Shown: in pieces, positions 31,235 through 40,351 of the stretch
Numbering within the stretch: the first letter of the stretch is position 1
How the letters are laid out: each line of letters begins with the position of its first letter
Assembly (NCBI RefSeq): GCF_013041615.1
Contig: NZ_JABEPQ010000001.1
Span: forward strand, 550,976 to 614,975
Direction of reading: 5' to 3'
From: Knoellia koreensis
Lineage (GTDB): Bacteria > Actinomycetota > Actinomycetes > Actinomycetales > Dermatophilaceae
DNA length: 64,000 nt
The notes under the pieces: model-generated
Told to the model about the DNA's origin: nothing
The model's database searches: none
Seen by the model: the letters and a program-made list of their open reading frames with translations, nothing else
Position numbers and translations under genes: made by a program

Positions 31235-31657
31235 GTGGAAGACCTCGACCGGCGGATCGTCGACCTGCTCCGTGCCGACGGGCGGATGAGCTACACCGAC
31301 CTCGGCAAGGCCATGGGCCTGTCGACCTCGGCCGTCCACCAGCGGGTGCGCCGGCTCGAGGAACGTGGCGTCATCAAGGGGTATGCCGCGGTCGTGGACC
31401 CGGCGGCCCTCGACCTGGCGCTCACGGCATTCGTCTCGATCACCCCGCTCGACCCGGCTGCGCCGGACGACATCCCCGAGCGGCTGCGCGACCTCACCGA
31501 GATCGAGGCCTGCCACTCGGTGGCCGGCGACGAGAACTACATCCTCAAGACGCGCGTCAAGACGCCCGGAGACCTCGAGGACCTGCTAGCCCGCATCCGC
31601 GCCACCGCCAACGTCTCCACGCGCACGACGATCGTCCTGTCCACGCCCTGGGAGTGA
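31235..31657 (+). CDS. Lrp/AsnC family transcriptional regulator
   Basis: 140 residues: an N-terminal helix-turn-helix (about 1-55; YTDLGKAMGLSTSAVHQRVRRLEERGVIKGY) and a RAM ligand-binding domain (about 60-140; ACHSVAGDENYILKTRV with TRTTIVLST). The family senses amino acids. The lysine catabolic genes begin about 1.8 kb downstream, so it could be their regulator, but nothing direct shows that. TAGGGT lies 6 nt before GTG 31235. Confidence 0.92.
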   Translation: MEDLDRRIVDLLRADGRMSYTDLGKAMGLSTSAVHQRVRRLEERGVIKGYAAVVDPAALDLALTAFVSITPLDPAAPDDIPERLRDLTEIEACHSVAGDENYILKTRVKTPGDLEDLLARIRATANVSTRTTIVLSTPWE

Positions 31658-31666
31658 CCCAGCGGC

Positions 31667-32818
31667 TCAGAGCACGCCGGAGTCCTCGAGGCGCTTGAGA
31701 GTGAGCAGCACGAGCGACGACGTCCACAGCAGTGGCGCCGGTCCGGCGGGCTCTCCCGTGCGAGTCACCTTCTCGGGCAGTGACCCGTATGCCGTGCGGT
31801 GGGCATCGAGCCAGTCGAGCCAGTCGAGTGCCCGCTGGGTGTGCCCCGATGCGGCGGCCGTGTAGGCGACGAGCGCGGTCTCGGGTGTCCACGAGTTGTC
31901 GGGGTCGTCCCACTCGACTCCGGGTGCCAGGCCCCCGGCGGGCATCAGGGCGTCGCGCTGGTACCTCATCCAGGCCTGTTCCACCTCACCTGCCGGTGCC
32001 GGGTCGTCTGGACCCACGAACGGCGGCATCAGCGCGGCGATGGCTGCGTCGAGCCCGCCGACGACGCCGTAGCGCTCATACGCGGGCCCGTAGTCGAGCG
32101 CCACGTTCTCCGCGAACACAGCCGACGCTGCCTGCGCTGCACGCGCGCAGTCTGACGTACCCGTGACAGCGCAGTCTCGGGCGGTAGCACGCAGGCCGGC
32201 GAGAAGCGGAGCGGAGATGCCCAGGGTGGTGCCCTGCACCTCGGTCTCCCAGTAGTCCGGTGTCGCGCGCGGCAGTCGCGTGCCGCCATCGGTGAGGTCG
32301 AGCACGAGGTTCACACATCGGTTGCGCAGCGTGGTACCGGCGCGGGGCACGGCGGCGGCATCCGCCTCCCGGGCCTGCTCGACGGCCCAGAGCACCCAGC
32401 CACAGCCGTCCGCCTGCGGCGGGCGTCCGTCCGAGACCGGCGACCCGTCGGGGTTGTACCGCGCCGCGAAACCAACTGCTCCGGAGAACGGCACTCGGTC
32501 GAGGAAGGAGAAGATGCGGCGAGCCTCGGGCGCGTGTCCAGTCCCGGCCATCGCCAGCGCCGCAAACGACGCGTCTCTCGGCCAGGTGTACCGCCACGGC
32601 CCACCGGGACCGGCGGCGATCGACCCGTTCTCCTGCACGTAGGAGCGCAGGTCAAGGAGGGCAGCGGTCGCCATCGGCTCGAACCGAGTGCCCACCGCCG
32701 GCACCGCTCCCACGGCGAGCCACGTCCGGTCGCCGTCGGCCAGCCTCGGGTCACCCGATCCCGTGGGCGCGAACGCCCGGTAGGGGACCGGGCGGATCAG
32801 GCCGGGCTCGGAGCGCAT
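31667..32818 (-). CDS. Glycoside hydrolase family 15-like protein
   Basis: 383 residues, an alpha/alpha-barrel protein. WRYTWPRDASFAALAM is the GH15 (glucoamylase/trehalase-type) substrate-binding signature. PDYWETE could supply the catalytic acid and SLPEKV the base. No signal peptide is seen, so the enzyme appears cytoplasmic or was clipped at the N-terminus; ATG 32818 is the best start visible. It is shorter than typical full GH15 enzymes, which carry an N-terminal beta domain, so this is the catalytic barrel alone. Substrate uncertain. Confidence 0.75.
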   Translation of the reverse strand: MRSEPGLIRPVPYRAFAPTGSGDPRLADGDRTWLAVGAVPAVGTRFEPMATAALLDLRSYVQENGSIAAGPGGPWRYTWPRDASFAALAMAGTGHAPEARRIFSFLDRVPFSGAVGFAARYNPDGSPVSDGRPPQADGCGWVLWAVEQAREADAAAVPRAGTTLRNRCVNLVLDLTDGGTRLPRATPDYWETEVQGTTLGISAPLLAGLRATARDCAVTGTSDCARAAQAASAVFAENVALDYGPAYERYGVVGGLDAAIAALMPPFVGPDDPAPAGEVEQAWMRYQRDALMPAGGLAPGVEWDDPDNSWTPETALVAYTAAASGHTQRALDWLDWLDAHRTAYGSLPEKVTRTGEPAGPAPLLWTSSLVLLTLKRLEDSGVL

Positions 32819-32864
32819 GGCAGACCCCAGGGTAGGTGCGAGGGTGACCCCGGTGAGGACTGGG

Positions 32865-33356
32865 TCATCGAGATATCTCGGACAAAAGTCCCTTCGTGAC
32901 CCTCAGGAGGTCGGCGGGCGCCAGCGAGATGTCCAGCCCGCGACGCCCGCCGGAGACGTAGACCCGCTGGAAGCCCTGGGCAGTGGCGTCGAGCACCGTT
33001 GGCAGGGCACGCTTCTGCCCGATGGGGGAGATGCCGCCGACGACGTAGCCCGTCGATCGCTCGGCCGCGGCGGGGTCGGCCATGGCGGCCTTCTTCCAGC
33101 CCAGGGCCGCCGCCACGGCCTTGAGGTCCAGCTGCCGGTCGACCGGCACGATCCCAACCGCCAAGCCGGTGCCCGAGTCGACCAGCAACGTCTTGAAGAC
33201 CTGTGCTGGCGCGACCCCGAGCGCCTCGGCCGCCTCCAGCCCGTAGGACGCCGCGGCCGGGTCGTGGTCGTACGGGTGCACCCCGAACTCGACCCCCGCC
33301 CGCGTCAGCGCCGTGGTCGCCGGGGTGCCGGCACTCTGGTCACGCTTCTTGGCCAC
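32865..33356 (-). CDS. ybaK: Cys-tRNA(Pro)/Cys-tRNA(Cys) deacylase, YbaK/EbsC family
   Basis: 163 residues of the YbaK fold: GVEFGVHPYDHDPAAASYGLEAA, then VFKTLLVDSG, the GWKKAAMADPAAAERSTGYVVGGISPIGQKR core and the terminal LAPADLLRVTKG. It hydrolyses mischarged Cys-tRNA(Pro). GTG 33356 has CATACT 6 nt upstream; that box is made from the end of an octamer copy belonging to the kamA-ybaK intergenic hairpin. Confidence 0.92.
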   Translation of the reverse strand: MAKKRDQSAGTPATTALTRAGVEFGVHPYDHDPAAASYGLEAAEALGVAPAQVFKTLLVDSGTGLAVGIVPVDRQLDLKAVAAALGWKKAAMADPAAAERSTGYVVGGISPIGQKRALPTVLDATAQGFQRVYVSGGRRGLDISLAPADLLRVTKGLLSEISR

Positions 33357-33362
33357 GACGCG

Positions 33363-33368
33363 AGTATG
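33363..33368 (-). promoter_or_regulatory. -10 element of ybaK embedded in the hairpin
   Basis: CATACT on the minus strand, 6 nt before GTG 33356, made of the CATAC of an octamer plus one base. Confidence 0.45.
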
Positions 33369-33399
33369 CCGCGGGCGCCCGCAGGTGCCCGCGGCATAC
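33364..33399. terminator. Perfect 13-bp inverted repeat built from two octamers
   Basis: GTATGCCGCGGGC (33364-33376) pairs perfectly with GCCCGCGGCATAC (33387-33399), with a 10-nt loop. It begins 25 nt beyond the kamA stop codon, where a terminator is expected. The design is the same as at 15287-15335. Confidence 0.8.
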
Positions 33400-33424
33400 C
33401 TCCGCGTCTGTCCGGTGGGGGACG

Positions 33425-34861
33425 TCAGACGAGCGACGCCTCGCGCGACGCGGCCGCAGCCTCGACCGCGGCGGCGTGTGTCGCCTCGTGGTCGCCCTGC
33501 TCGCGCCACCACTGCTGGCCGGCCTCGGGGAGGGTGTAGATCGGGTCGTAGTAGACGTAGTCACGCGACAGGGCCTCGGTGTCCGCACCCTCGATCGACG
33601 TGCGGTAGTTCTTGCGCCAGAACGACATTCCGCGCTCGGTGTCGTAGCTGTCGACCTGGTGGACCCACCGCTTGCCGACGAACGGCACGTCGCAGACGAT
33701 GCGCGGCGTGGCGAAGCCCGGCAGGTAGCCCATCATCGAGTGCTGGAGGTGCTGGGCCTCGGCCAGCGAGAGCCGCCAGTGCTCGGAGAACGGGATCATG
33801 TCGCACATGTAGAAGTAGTAGGGCGTGATCATCGCGTCGTCCTGGAGCGCGAAGCACAGGTCGAGCAGCTGCTCGGTCGAGTCGTTGACGCCACGCATGA
33901 GGACGCCCTGGTTGCGGACGTCGCGGACGCCGGCCTCGAGCATCGCCTTGGCGGCGTCGGCCACGAGCGGCGTCACGGACTGGGCGTTGTTGACGTGGGT
34001 GTGGATGGCCAGGGACACCCCGCGCTGGCGCGCCTTGGCGGCGACCCGGCCGACACCCTCGACGACGTCCGGCTGCAGCCAGTGCTGCGGCAGACCCATG
34101 AGCGCCTTGGTGGCGAGCCGGATGTCGCGGATGTTGTCGATCTCGAGCAGCTTGTCGAGGAAGCCCTCGAGGTTCTTCCACGGCATGTTCGCGACGTCAC
34201 CACCGGAGACGACGACGTCGCGCACCTGCGGCGTCTGCTGCAGGTAGGCGAGCATCGCGGCGTACCGGTCGACCGGCTTGCCCACGAGCTTGAGCTTGTC
34301 GACCTGCGGCGTGGAGTTGCCGACGAGGTCCATGCGGGTGCAGTGGCCGCAGTACTGGGGACAGGTCGGCAGGAGCTCGGCGAGGACCTTGGTGGGGTAG
34401 CGGTGGGTGAGCCCCTCGGTCGCCCACATGTCGTGCTCGTGCAGGCTGTCGCGGGTCGCGTGCGGGTGGCTCGGCCAGTCGGTGCGGCGGTCGGAGAAGA
34501 CCGGCAGCATGTAGCGCCGGATCGGGTCGGCGTAGAAGGCGCGGGTGAAGTCGGCGCCGGCCGCCGGCATGGGCTCGTCGGTCGACGGCACCATGGTGTT
34601 CATCATCTGCGGCGGGACGAGCATCGACATCGTGGCGCGCTCGGCCTGGTCGCGCTCGAGGTCGGCGTAGAACGACTCGGTGAGCAGGTCGCCCATGAGC
34701 TCGCGCAGCTGCTTGAGGTTCTTGACGCAGTGCGCGCGCTGCCACTGGGCGCTGGCCCAGTCCTGCGCGGTCACGTCGCGCCAGCCCGGAAAGCGGGTCC
34801 AGTCGGGCTCCACCAGCTCGCGGTGGCGGTAGACGTACGGCTGCTCGATCGTCGTGCTCAT
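33425..34861 (-). CDS. kamA: Lysine 2,3-aminomutase (radical SAM)
   Basis: Converts L-lysine to L-beta-lysine using a [4Fe-4S] cluster, SAM and PLP. 478 residues. The cluster motif is CPQYCGHC (Cys167, Cys171, Cys174), followed by the radical-SAM GGD segment VVVSGGDVANMPW and a long C-terminal part with conserved NQGVLMRGVND and TPYYFYMCD. ATG 34861 is supported by TATCCT 7 nt upstream. It is divergent from kdd, so the pair shares an 86-bp control region. Apart from kce the other pathway genes lie within 7 kb. Confidence 0.92.
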   Translation of the reverse strand: MSTTIEQPYVYRHRELVEPDWTRFPGWRDVTAQDWASAQWQRAHCVKNLKQLRELMGDLLTESFYADLERDQAERATMSMLVPPQMMNTMVPSTDEPMPAAGADFTRAFYADPIRRYMLPVFSDRRTDWPSHPHATRDSLHEHDMWATEGLTHRYPTKVLAELLPTCPQYCGHCTRMDLVGNSTPQVDKLKLVGKPVDRYAAMLAYLQQTPQVRDVVVSGGDVANMPWKNLEGFLDKLLEIDNIRDIRLATKALMGLPQHWLQPDVVEGVGRVAAKARQRGVSLAIHTHVNNAQSVTPLVADAAKAMLEAGVRDVRNQGVLMRGVNDSTEQLLDLCFALQDDAMITPYYFYMCDMIPFSEHWRLSLAEAQHLQHSMMGYLPGFATPRIVCDVPFVGKRWVHQVDSYDTERGMSFWRKNYRTSIEGADTEALSRDYVYYDPIYTLPEAGQQWWREQGDHEATHAAAVEAAAASREASLV

Positions 34862-34947
34862 ACGTGGCAGGATACGGGAGAAGTTGCGTTCACGACGACA
34901 TCTCGCCGCATATCTTGCGCTGGGTGTCGCCATCGATGGGAGATTCT

Positions 34948-35997
34948 GTGCCTGACACCCCCTCCTCGCCGGTCGGTCTGCACCGCGTCCTCGAGCCCGC
35001 CGGGGCGAGCCTGCCCCAGGCCGCGCAGCGCCTCGACGCCCGTCCCGAGCTGTGGCCCGACGAGGTGCGCATCGCCATCGAGACGCTCAACCTCGACGCC
35101 GCCTCCTACCGCCAGCTGCACGACAAGCACGCGGGCGACGGCCTGGCCATCCGCGCCGAGGTCCTCGACATCGTCGCCACCCGCGGCAAGATGCAGAACC
35201 CCGTCACCGGCTCGGGCGGCATGCTCATCGGCACGGTCGAGGAGGTCGGCCCCGAGTCGACGCTCGGCCTCGCACCCGGCGACCGCGTCGCCACCCTCGT
35301 CTCGCTGTCGCTCACCCCGCTCGTGGTCACCGACGGCCTGGAGCGCTGGGACGGCACCGAGGAGCGCATCCCGGCGGCGGGCCACGCCATCCTGTTCGGT
35401 CGCTCGATCGCGGCGAAGCTTCCAGACGACCTCTCACCCGAACTGGCGCTCATGGTGATGGACGTCTGCGGTGCCCCCGCGCTCGTCTCACGCGTGGTCG
35501 GCGAGTATGCCGCGCGCGGACAGGCGCCGACCGTCGCCGTCCTCGGTGGGGCCGGGAAGTCCGGCTCGCTCTCGCTCGCCGCGGCCGCCGCCTCGGGTGC
35601 CGGGAAGCGGATCGCGGTCGTGCCGGTCGAGCGTGAGGCCGCGCTGCTCGAGGGCACGGGCTTGGCCGACGAGGTCGTCATCGCTGACGCGCGCAGCCCG
35701 CTCGGGTTGTCGGAAGCCGTTGCGGCGGCAGGCGGTCCGGCCGACATCACCGTCGTCTGCGTCGACGTGCCGGGGTGTGAGCAGCCGGCGATCCTGTCGA
35801 CCGCGCAGGGCGGCACGATCATCTTCTTCTCGATGGCCACGAACTTCGCCGCGGCAGCGCTCGGGGCCGAGGGGGTCGCGGCCGACGTGCGCATGCTGGT
35901 GGGCAACGGCTACGTGCCCGGCCACGCGGCATACGCCCTCGACCTCATCCGCGGCAACGCCGCGGTGCGCGCCCTCTTCGAGTCCCGGCTCAACTGA
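34948..35997 (+). CDS. kdd: L-erythro-3,5-diaminohexanoate dehydrogenase
   Basis: Oxidatively deaminates 3,5-diaminohexanoate to 5-amino-3-oxohexanoate with NAD(P). About 349 residues, the usual length. The N-terminal VGLHRVLEPAGASLPQAAQ is typical; the Rossmann part has VAVLGGAGKSGSLSL (about residue 196). GTG 34948 is chosen because GGGAGA precedes it at the right distance; ATG 34936 in the same frame is the alternative. Its position opposite kamA and near kamDE supports the assignment. Confidence 0.9.
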   Translation: MPDTPSSPVGLHRVLEPAGASLPQAAQRLDARPELWPDEVRIAIETLNLDAASYRQLHDKHAGDGLAIRAEVLDIVATRGKMQNPVTGSGGMLIGTVEEVGPESTLGLAPGDRVATLVSLSLTPLVVTDGLERWDGTEERIPAAGHAILFGRSIAAKLPDDLSPELALMVMDVCGAPALVSRVVGEYAARGQAPTVAVLGGAGKSGSLSLAAAAASGAGKRIAVVPVEREAALLEGTGLADEVVIADARSPLGLSEAVAAAGGPADITVVCVDVPGCEQPAILSTAQGGTIIFFSMATNFAAAALGAEGVAADVRMLVGNGYVPGHAAYALDLIRGNAAVRALFESRLN

Positions 35998-36001
35998 ATT
36001 T

Positions 36002-36066
36002 TGGGCCAAAGTTCGTCTGTGTCGGGAAGGTTCCAAGCACGAGCGAACTTTGGGCCAAAGTTCGCG
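36002..36066. repeat. Repeated and inverted TTTGGGCCAAAGTTCG element after kdd
   Basis: TTTGGGCCAAAGTTCG occurs at 36002-36017 and again at 36051-36066. CCAAAGTTCG (36008-36017) and CGAACTTTGG (36046-36055) also form a 10-bp inverted repeat. It lies between the converging kdd and deazaflavin-reductase genes and probably terminates transcription. Confidence 0.75.
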
Positions 36067-36071
36067 GGGCA

Positions 36072-36470
36072 CTAGCCCGCCACCGGGCGGGCGGACAGGA
36101 CCGGCAGCTCGACGAAGTCGGTGACACCGGCCCGCGGCAGGATCACCTTGGCGAAGGCCGGCATCCGCGCCATGCCCTGCTCCGGGGTGACCGTCCGTGG
36201 TGCCCCGAGGGTGAGGATCTCGCGGCCCATCCGCATCCGGCAGCCCCCGGCCGCGACGACGTTGCGGTACCAGTCGACCTTGGGGCCATAGGTCAGGGCC
36301 AGGGTGACGGTGTCGCCGGAGCGAAACGCGTTGAGCGGGATGCGGTAGACCTTGCCGGACTTGCGGCCGACGTGCTCGAGCTCCACGAACGGGCCGTGGC
36401 CGGCGAGGTGGATGAGCACCTTGTTGCCGACCGCCTTGTTGAACCGGGTCACCGCTTGGGGGATGGGCAC
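36072..36470 (-). CDS. Nitroreductase-family deazaflavin (F420)-dependent oxidoreductase
   Basis: 132 residues of the split-beta-barrel DUF385/Ddn family. GHGPFVELEHVGRKSGKVYRIPL is the typical strand-turn motif and TYGPKVDWYRNVVAAGG contributes to cofactor binding. Members use F420H2 or act on quinones; substrate unknown. It is inserted between lysine-pathway genes on the opposite strand, with no evident link to them. Confidence 0.82.
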   Translation of the reverse strand: MPIPQAVTRFNKAVGNKVLIHLAGHGPFVELEHVGRKSGKVYRIPLNAFRSGDTVTLALTYGPKVDWYRNVVAAGGCRMRMGREILTLGAPRTVTPEQGMARMPAFAKVILPRAGVTDFVELPVLSARPVAG

Positions 36471-36507
36471 CTCTCGACGGTACGACGGTGGCGCCTAGGG
36501 TGCATCC

Positions 36508-38154
36508 GTGACGACTCTCTACCGCGGCGGCTTCGTCTACTCACCGATCGACCCGTTCGCGAACGCGATGGTGGTCGACGACGCAACGGGCACGATCGCC
36601 TGGATCGGCGGTGACGACGCGGCCAGCGTGCACGCGGATGCCGTCGACGAGGTGGTCGAGCTCGACGGCGCGCTGGTCACGCCGGCGTTCGTCGATGCCC
36701 ACGCACACACCTCGCAGACCGGCGCCCAGCTGCGCGGCGTCGACCTCGGCACCGCCCGGTCGGCGCAGGAGGCACTGTCGCGCATCGAGGACGGCGCCCG
36801 CCGCGAGCGCGGCCGCCCGGTCTATGCGCCGGGTTGGGACCAGGGGGACTGGGCAGAGGGTCGGGTCCACACGGCCGCCGAGCTCGACCGCGCCACCTAC
36901 GGCGGCGTCGTCTACTCGCCGCGGGTCGACGGTCACTCGGCCGTCATCTCCTCCGCCCTCGCGGCAGCGAGCGGGGCCCGTGACCTACCCGGCTGGGAGG
37001 GCGACGGACTCGTGACGCGCGAGGCGCACCATGCCGCCCGCGAGGCGTTCGCCGCGGCCGTCACCCCCGAGCAGCGGCGGGCCGACATCGACCGGGCGCT
37101 GGCCTCTGCTGCTGCGGCGGGCATCGGTCTCGTGCAGGAGAACGGCGGCCGCACGCTGTCGGGCACGGCCGACTTCGCCGAGGTGCTCGCCGCGGGCGAA
37201 CGCGGCGACGGCCCCCAGACGATGGGTTACTGGGCGCAGCTGGTCGCCGACGAGCAGGAGGCCCGCGATGTGGCCGCACTGCGCGGCGCCCGCGGCCTGG
37301 CCGGTGACCTCAACATCGACGGGTCGGTCGGGTCCCGCACCGCGCACCTGCGCGCGCCCTACACCGACGCACCTGGCCACACCGGCAACGCGTACCTGTC
37401 CGTCGAGCAGGTCCGCGACCACGTCGCCGCGTGCTCGCTCGCCGGTCTCCAAGCGGGCTTCCACGTCATCGGTGACGCCGGGGTGGACACCGCGATCGCC
37501 GGCTTCGAGGCGGCGGCCGAGCTCGTCGGCGCCGACGCGGTCGTCCGCGGTCGGCACCGGCTCGAGCACCTCGAGATGGTCTCGGCCGACGGCATCGCCC
37601 GGCTGGTGAAGCTCGGGGTCGCCGCCTCGGCGCAGCCCGCCTTCGACGCCTTCTGGGGTGGCGATGACGGCATGTATGCCGCGCGGCTGGGTGCCGACCG
37701 CGTCTTCGGTCGGGGAGGGGGAGACGTCGGTCCGATGAACCCGTTCGCCTCGATGATGGCTGCCGGCATGACGGTGGCCTTCGGGTCCGACTCACCGGTC
37801 ACGCCCTTCGACCCGTGGGGCGCGGTCGCGGCCTGCGTCAACCACCACGACGAGAGCCAGCGGGTCTCAGCCCGGTCGGCCTTCCTCGCCCACACCCGAG
37901 GGGGGTGGCGGGCCGCGGGCATCGACGACCGCGGCTACCTCGACCTGGGACTGCCGGCCACCTTCGCGGTCTGGCAGGTCGGAGACCTCGTGGTGCAGGC
38001 CCCGGACGACCGGATCCAGACCTGGTCGACCGATCCGCGGTCGGGCACCCCCGGCCTGCCGGACCTGTCGCCCGGCGCACCGAAGCCGGTCACCCTGCGC
38101 ACGGTCGTGCGCGGTCGCACCGTCTTCGACTCGGGCGCGCTGACCACGGGATGA
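36508..38154 (+). CDS. Amidohydrolase family protein (YtcJ-like)
   Basis: 548 residues, metal-dependent TIM-barrel hydrolase of the amidohydrolase-3 group. The metal motif is VDAHAHTSQTG near residue 65; later ligands are GFHVIGDAG, RHRLEHLEM and FGSDSPVTPFDPW. It may hydrolyse a formyl or acyl amide. Its place in the lysine cluster might indicate a role with N-acylated intermediates, but this is not demonstrated. GTG 36508 has TAGGGT 6 nt upstream. Confidence 0.88.
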   Translation: MTTLYRGGFVYSPIDPFANAMVVDDATGTIAWIGGDDAASVHADAVDEVVELDGALVTPAFVDAHAHTSQTGAQLRGVDLGTARSAQEALSRIEDGARRERGRPVYAPGWDQGDWAEGRVHTAAELDRATYGGVVYSPRVDGHSAVISSALAAASGARDLPGWEGDGLVTREAHHAAREAFAAAVTPEQRRADIDRALASAAAAGIGLVQENGGRTLSGTADFAEVLAAGERGDGPQTMGYWAQLVADEQEARDVAALRGARGLAGDLNIDGSVGSRTAHLRAPYTDAPGHTGNAYLSVEQVRDHVAACSLAGLQAGFHVIGDAGVDTAIAGFEAAAELVGADAVVRGRHRLEHLEMVSADGIARLVKLGVAASAQPAFDAFWGGDDGMYAARLGADRVFGRGGGDVGPMNPFASMMAAGMTVAFGSDSPVTPFDPWGAVAACVNHHDESQRVSARSAFLAHTRGGWRAAGIDDRGYLDLGLPATFAVWQVGDLVVQAPDDRIQTWSTDPRSGTPGLPDLSPGAPKPVTLRTVVRGRTVFDSGALTTG

Positions 38155-38196
38155 GCCTGCGGGGTCGGTGACGTCGATGCCGTGGGGACTGCGACG

Positions 38197-38619
38197 TCAG
38201 TCGTCGCGGGCTGCGTCGCTGCGCCGGTCGTTCGCCTTCTGGATCGCGTCGACCAGCTCGTCCTTGTCCATCGACGACCGACCCTTGACGTCGAGCCGAC
38301 GCGCCACGTCGAGGAGGTGCTTCTTGCTGGCGTTGGCGTCCACGCCACCTGCCGTCTCGCGGTCGGTGTCGCGGCCACCCTCGGCCTGCGCGTCGGAGGG
38401 TCCCTTCTCGTCCTTGGGCTCCCAGTGGTCGCCGACCTTCTCGTGGGTGTGCTTGAGCGCGGAGTAGGCGACGCGGTGGGCGCGCTCCTCGTCGTGGTAC
38501 TCCTCCTCGGCGGAGTCGAGCGCCTTGGCGTAGGTGTCCTTGGCCTTCTGGTCCGAGCGCTGCAGCGTGCTCGGCAGCTCGCTCTCCTTGGCGTGGCCGT
38601 CCTTGCCCGTGGCAGGCAT
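38197..38619 (-). CDS. ChaB-like protein with a Rho N-terminal-type C-terminus
   Basis: 140 residues. The N-terminal half (LPSTLQRSDQKAKDTYAKALDSAEEEY, then AHRVAYSALKHTHEKVGDHW) matches the ChaB fold. The C-terminal KKHLLDVARRLDVKGRSSMDKDELVDAIQ resembles the SAP/Rho-N helix-extended-helix. Such small charged proteins are often stress-induced, with unknown biochemical role. GGAAGGAGA before ATG 38619 is one of the best ribosome-binding sites in the window. It is divergent from kamD. Confidence 0.78.
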   Translation of the reverse strand: MPATGKDGHAKESELPSTLQRSDQKAKDTYAKALDSAEEEYHDEERAHRVAYSALKHTHEKVGDHWEPKDEKGPSDAQAEGGRDTDRETAGGVDANASKKHLLDVARRLDVKGRSSMDKDELVDAIQKANDRRSDAARDD

Positions 38620-38761
38620 GGCGATCTCCTTCCGGTGGGTGGGTCCGAATGCCCCCTGCCCGGTGGACGCGCGACTCAAACGGTGTCGGCCGTGACCGCA
38701 GGATTTGCGGCTTTGGCGCGCACGGGCCGGAGATCCTTGCGTCGCTGCTAGCGTTGCCCTC

Positions 38762-40351
38762 GTGTCTTCTCGCGTGAAACCCCTGCTCGACCTCGACCCG
38801 GTCACCGTCCGCAAGGCCCGCTCGCTGGCCCGCAAGGCCGGGCGCCCCGTCGTCAAGCTGGCCCAGAGCCACACCACCGTCTCGGTCGAGCGCGCCACCC
38901 TGCGGCTGGCCGGGCTCGCCGGTGCCGACCACGAGCGGGTGCCGTGGGTCAACCACCTCGTCGACCGCGTCCGCGAGGACGTCGGTCTCGAGCACGGCGT
39001 CACGACTCCCGTCTGGGACGCCCTGCGCAGGGGCGAGGCCGACGACCTGCTCACCCTCGCCCAGAAGTCGGCGTCCGGGTCGGTCAGCTTCCGCGTCCCG
39101 GAGGGCAACGACGCCACCCGCGCACGCAAGGCCGCGCGCACCGCCGTCGCCCGCGGCATACGCACCATCGACAAGCAGCGAGCCACCCGCGACCGGCTCA
39201 TCAAGCGCCACGGCGACCCGAAGCAGCGCCCGTGGATCTACCTCATCGTCGCCACCGGCGACATCTACGAGGACATCCCGCAGGCGCAGGCCGCCGCGCG
39301 CGAGGGCGCCGACATCATCGCCGTCATCCGCTCGACCGGGCAGTCGCTGCTCGACTACGTGCCCGAGGGCGCCACCCGCGAGGGGTATGCCGGGACGTAC
39401 GCCACCCAGGAGAACTTCCGTCTCATGCGGGCGGCGTTGGACGAGACGTCCAAGGAGCTCGGGCGGTACATCCGGCTCACCAACTACGCATCCGGCCTGT
39501 GCATGCCCGAGATCGCCGCGCTCGCGGGGCTCGAGCGGCTCGACATGATGCTCAACGACTCGATGTACGGGATCCTCTTCCGCGACATCAACCCGATCCG
39601 CACGTTCGTCGACCAGCGGTTCAGCCGCCAGGTCCACGCCCGCGCCGGGATCATCATCAACACCGGTGAGGACAACTACCTCACCACCGCCGACGCCGTC
39701 GAGGCCGCGCACACGGTGACGGTGAGCCAGCTGCTCAACGAGTACTTCGCCAAGGAGGCCGGGCTCGAGGACTGGCAGCTGGGCCTGGGGCACGCGTTCG
39801 AGATCAACCCGGAGATCCCCGACTCGTTCCGGATGGAGCTGGCGCACGCGCTGCTCGCGCGCCAGCTGTTCCCGGACGCGCCGCTGAAGTGGATGCCGCC
39901 GACCAAGCACATGACCGGCGACGTGTTCCGCGGCTACCTGCTCGACGGGTTCTTCAACCTCGTCGGCGCCATGACCGGGCAGGGCATCCTGCTGGTCGGC
40001 ATGATGACCGAGGCCGTGGTCACTCCGTTCCTGTCCGACCGCGACCTGGCCCTCCAGAACGTCCGCTACGTGCTCGGCGCAGCCGGTGGGCTGACCGAGG
40101 ACTTCCACCCACCGCGTGACGGGTTCATCCAGACCCGCGCGCGCCAGGTGCTCGGCGAGGCGGTCGACCTGCTCGACGCGATCACGAGCGAACCCGGCAA
40201 GGCACCGCTGCTCGAGGCCATCGGTGACGGCACGTTCGGGCTGATGAAGCGCCCCGCCGACGCCGGCAAGGGCCTCGACGGCGTCGTCGAGCGGGCACCG
40301 GAGTACGACAACCCGGCGATCACCATGCTCGAGGAAGGGGCGACCAAGTGA
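38762..40351 (+). CDS. kamD: Lysine 5,6-aminomutase alpha subunit
   Basis: Large subunit of the adenosylcobalamin- and PLP-dependent mutase that moves the terminal amino group of beta-lysine (or D-lysine) to C5. 529 residues. Recognisable segments include YLIVATGDIYEDIPQAQAA, GADIIAVIRSTGQSLLDYVPEG and NQGILLVG-like MTGQGILLVGMMTEA. GTG 38762 has TAGCGT 7 nt upstream (38749-38754), so the kamDE-kal operon probably starts leaderless here. It overlaps kamE by 4 nt. Confidence 0.93.
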   Translation: MSSRVKPLLDLDPVTVRKARSLARKAGRPVVKLAQSHTTVSVERATLRLAGLAGADHERVPWVNHLVDRVREDVGLEHGVTTPVWDALRRGEADDLLTLAQKSASGSVSFRVPEGNDATRARKAARTAVARGIRTIDKQRATRDRLIKRHGDPKQRPWIYLIVATGDIYEDIPQAQAAAREGADIIAVIRSTGQSLLDYVPEGATREGYAGTYATQENFRLMRAALDETSKELGRYIRLTNYASGLCMPEIAALAGLERLDMMLNDSMYGILFRDINPIRTFVDQRFSRQVHARAGIIINTGEDNYLTTADAVEAAHTVTVSQLLNEYFAKEAGLEDWQLGLGHAFEINPEIPDSFRMELAHALLARQLFPDAPLKWMPPTKHMTGDVFRGYLLDGFFNLVGAMTGQGILLVGMMTEAVVTPFLSDRDLALQNVRYVLGAAGGLTEDFHPPRDGFIQTRARQVLGEAVDLLDAITSEPGKAPLLEAIGDGTFGLMKRPADAGKGLDGVVERAPEYDNPAITMLEEGATK

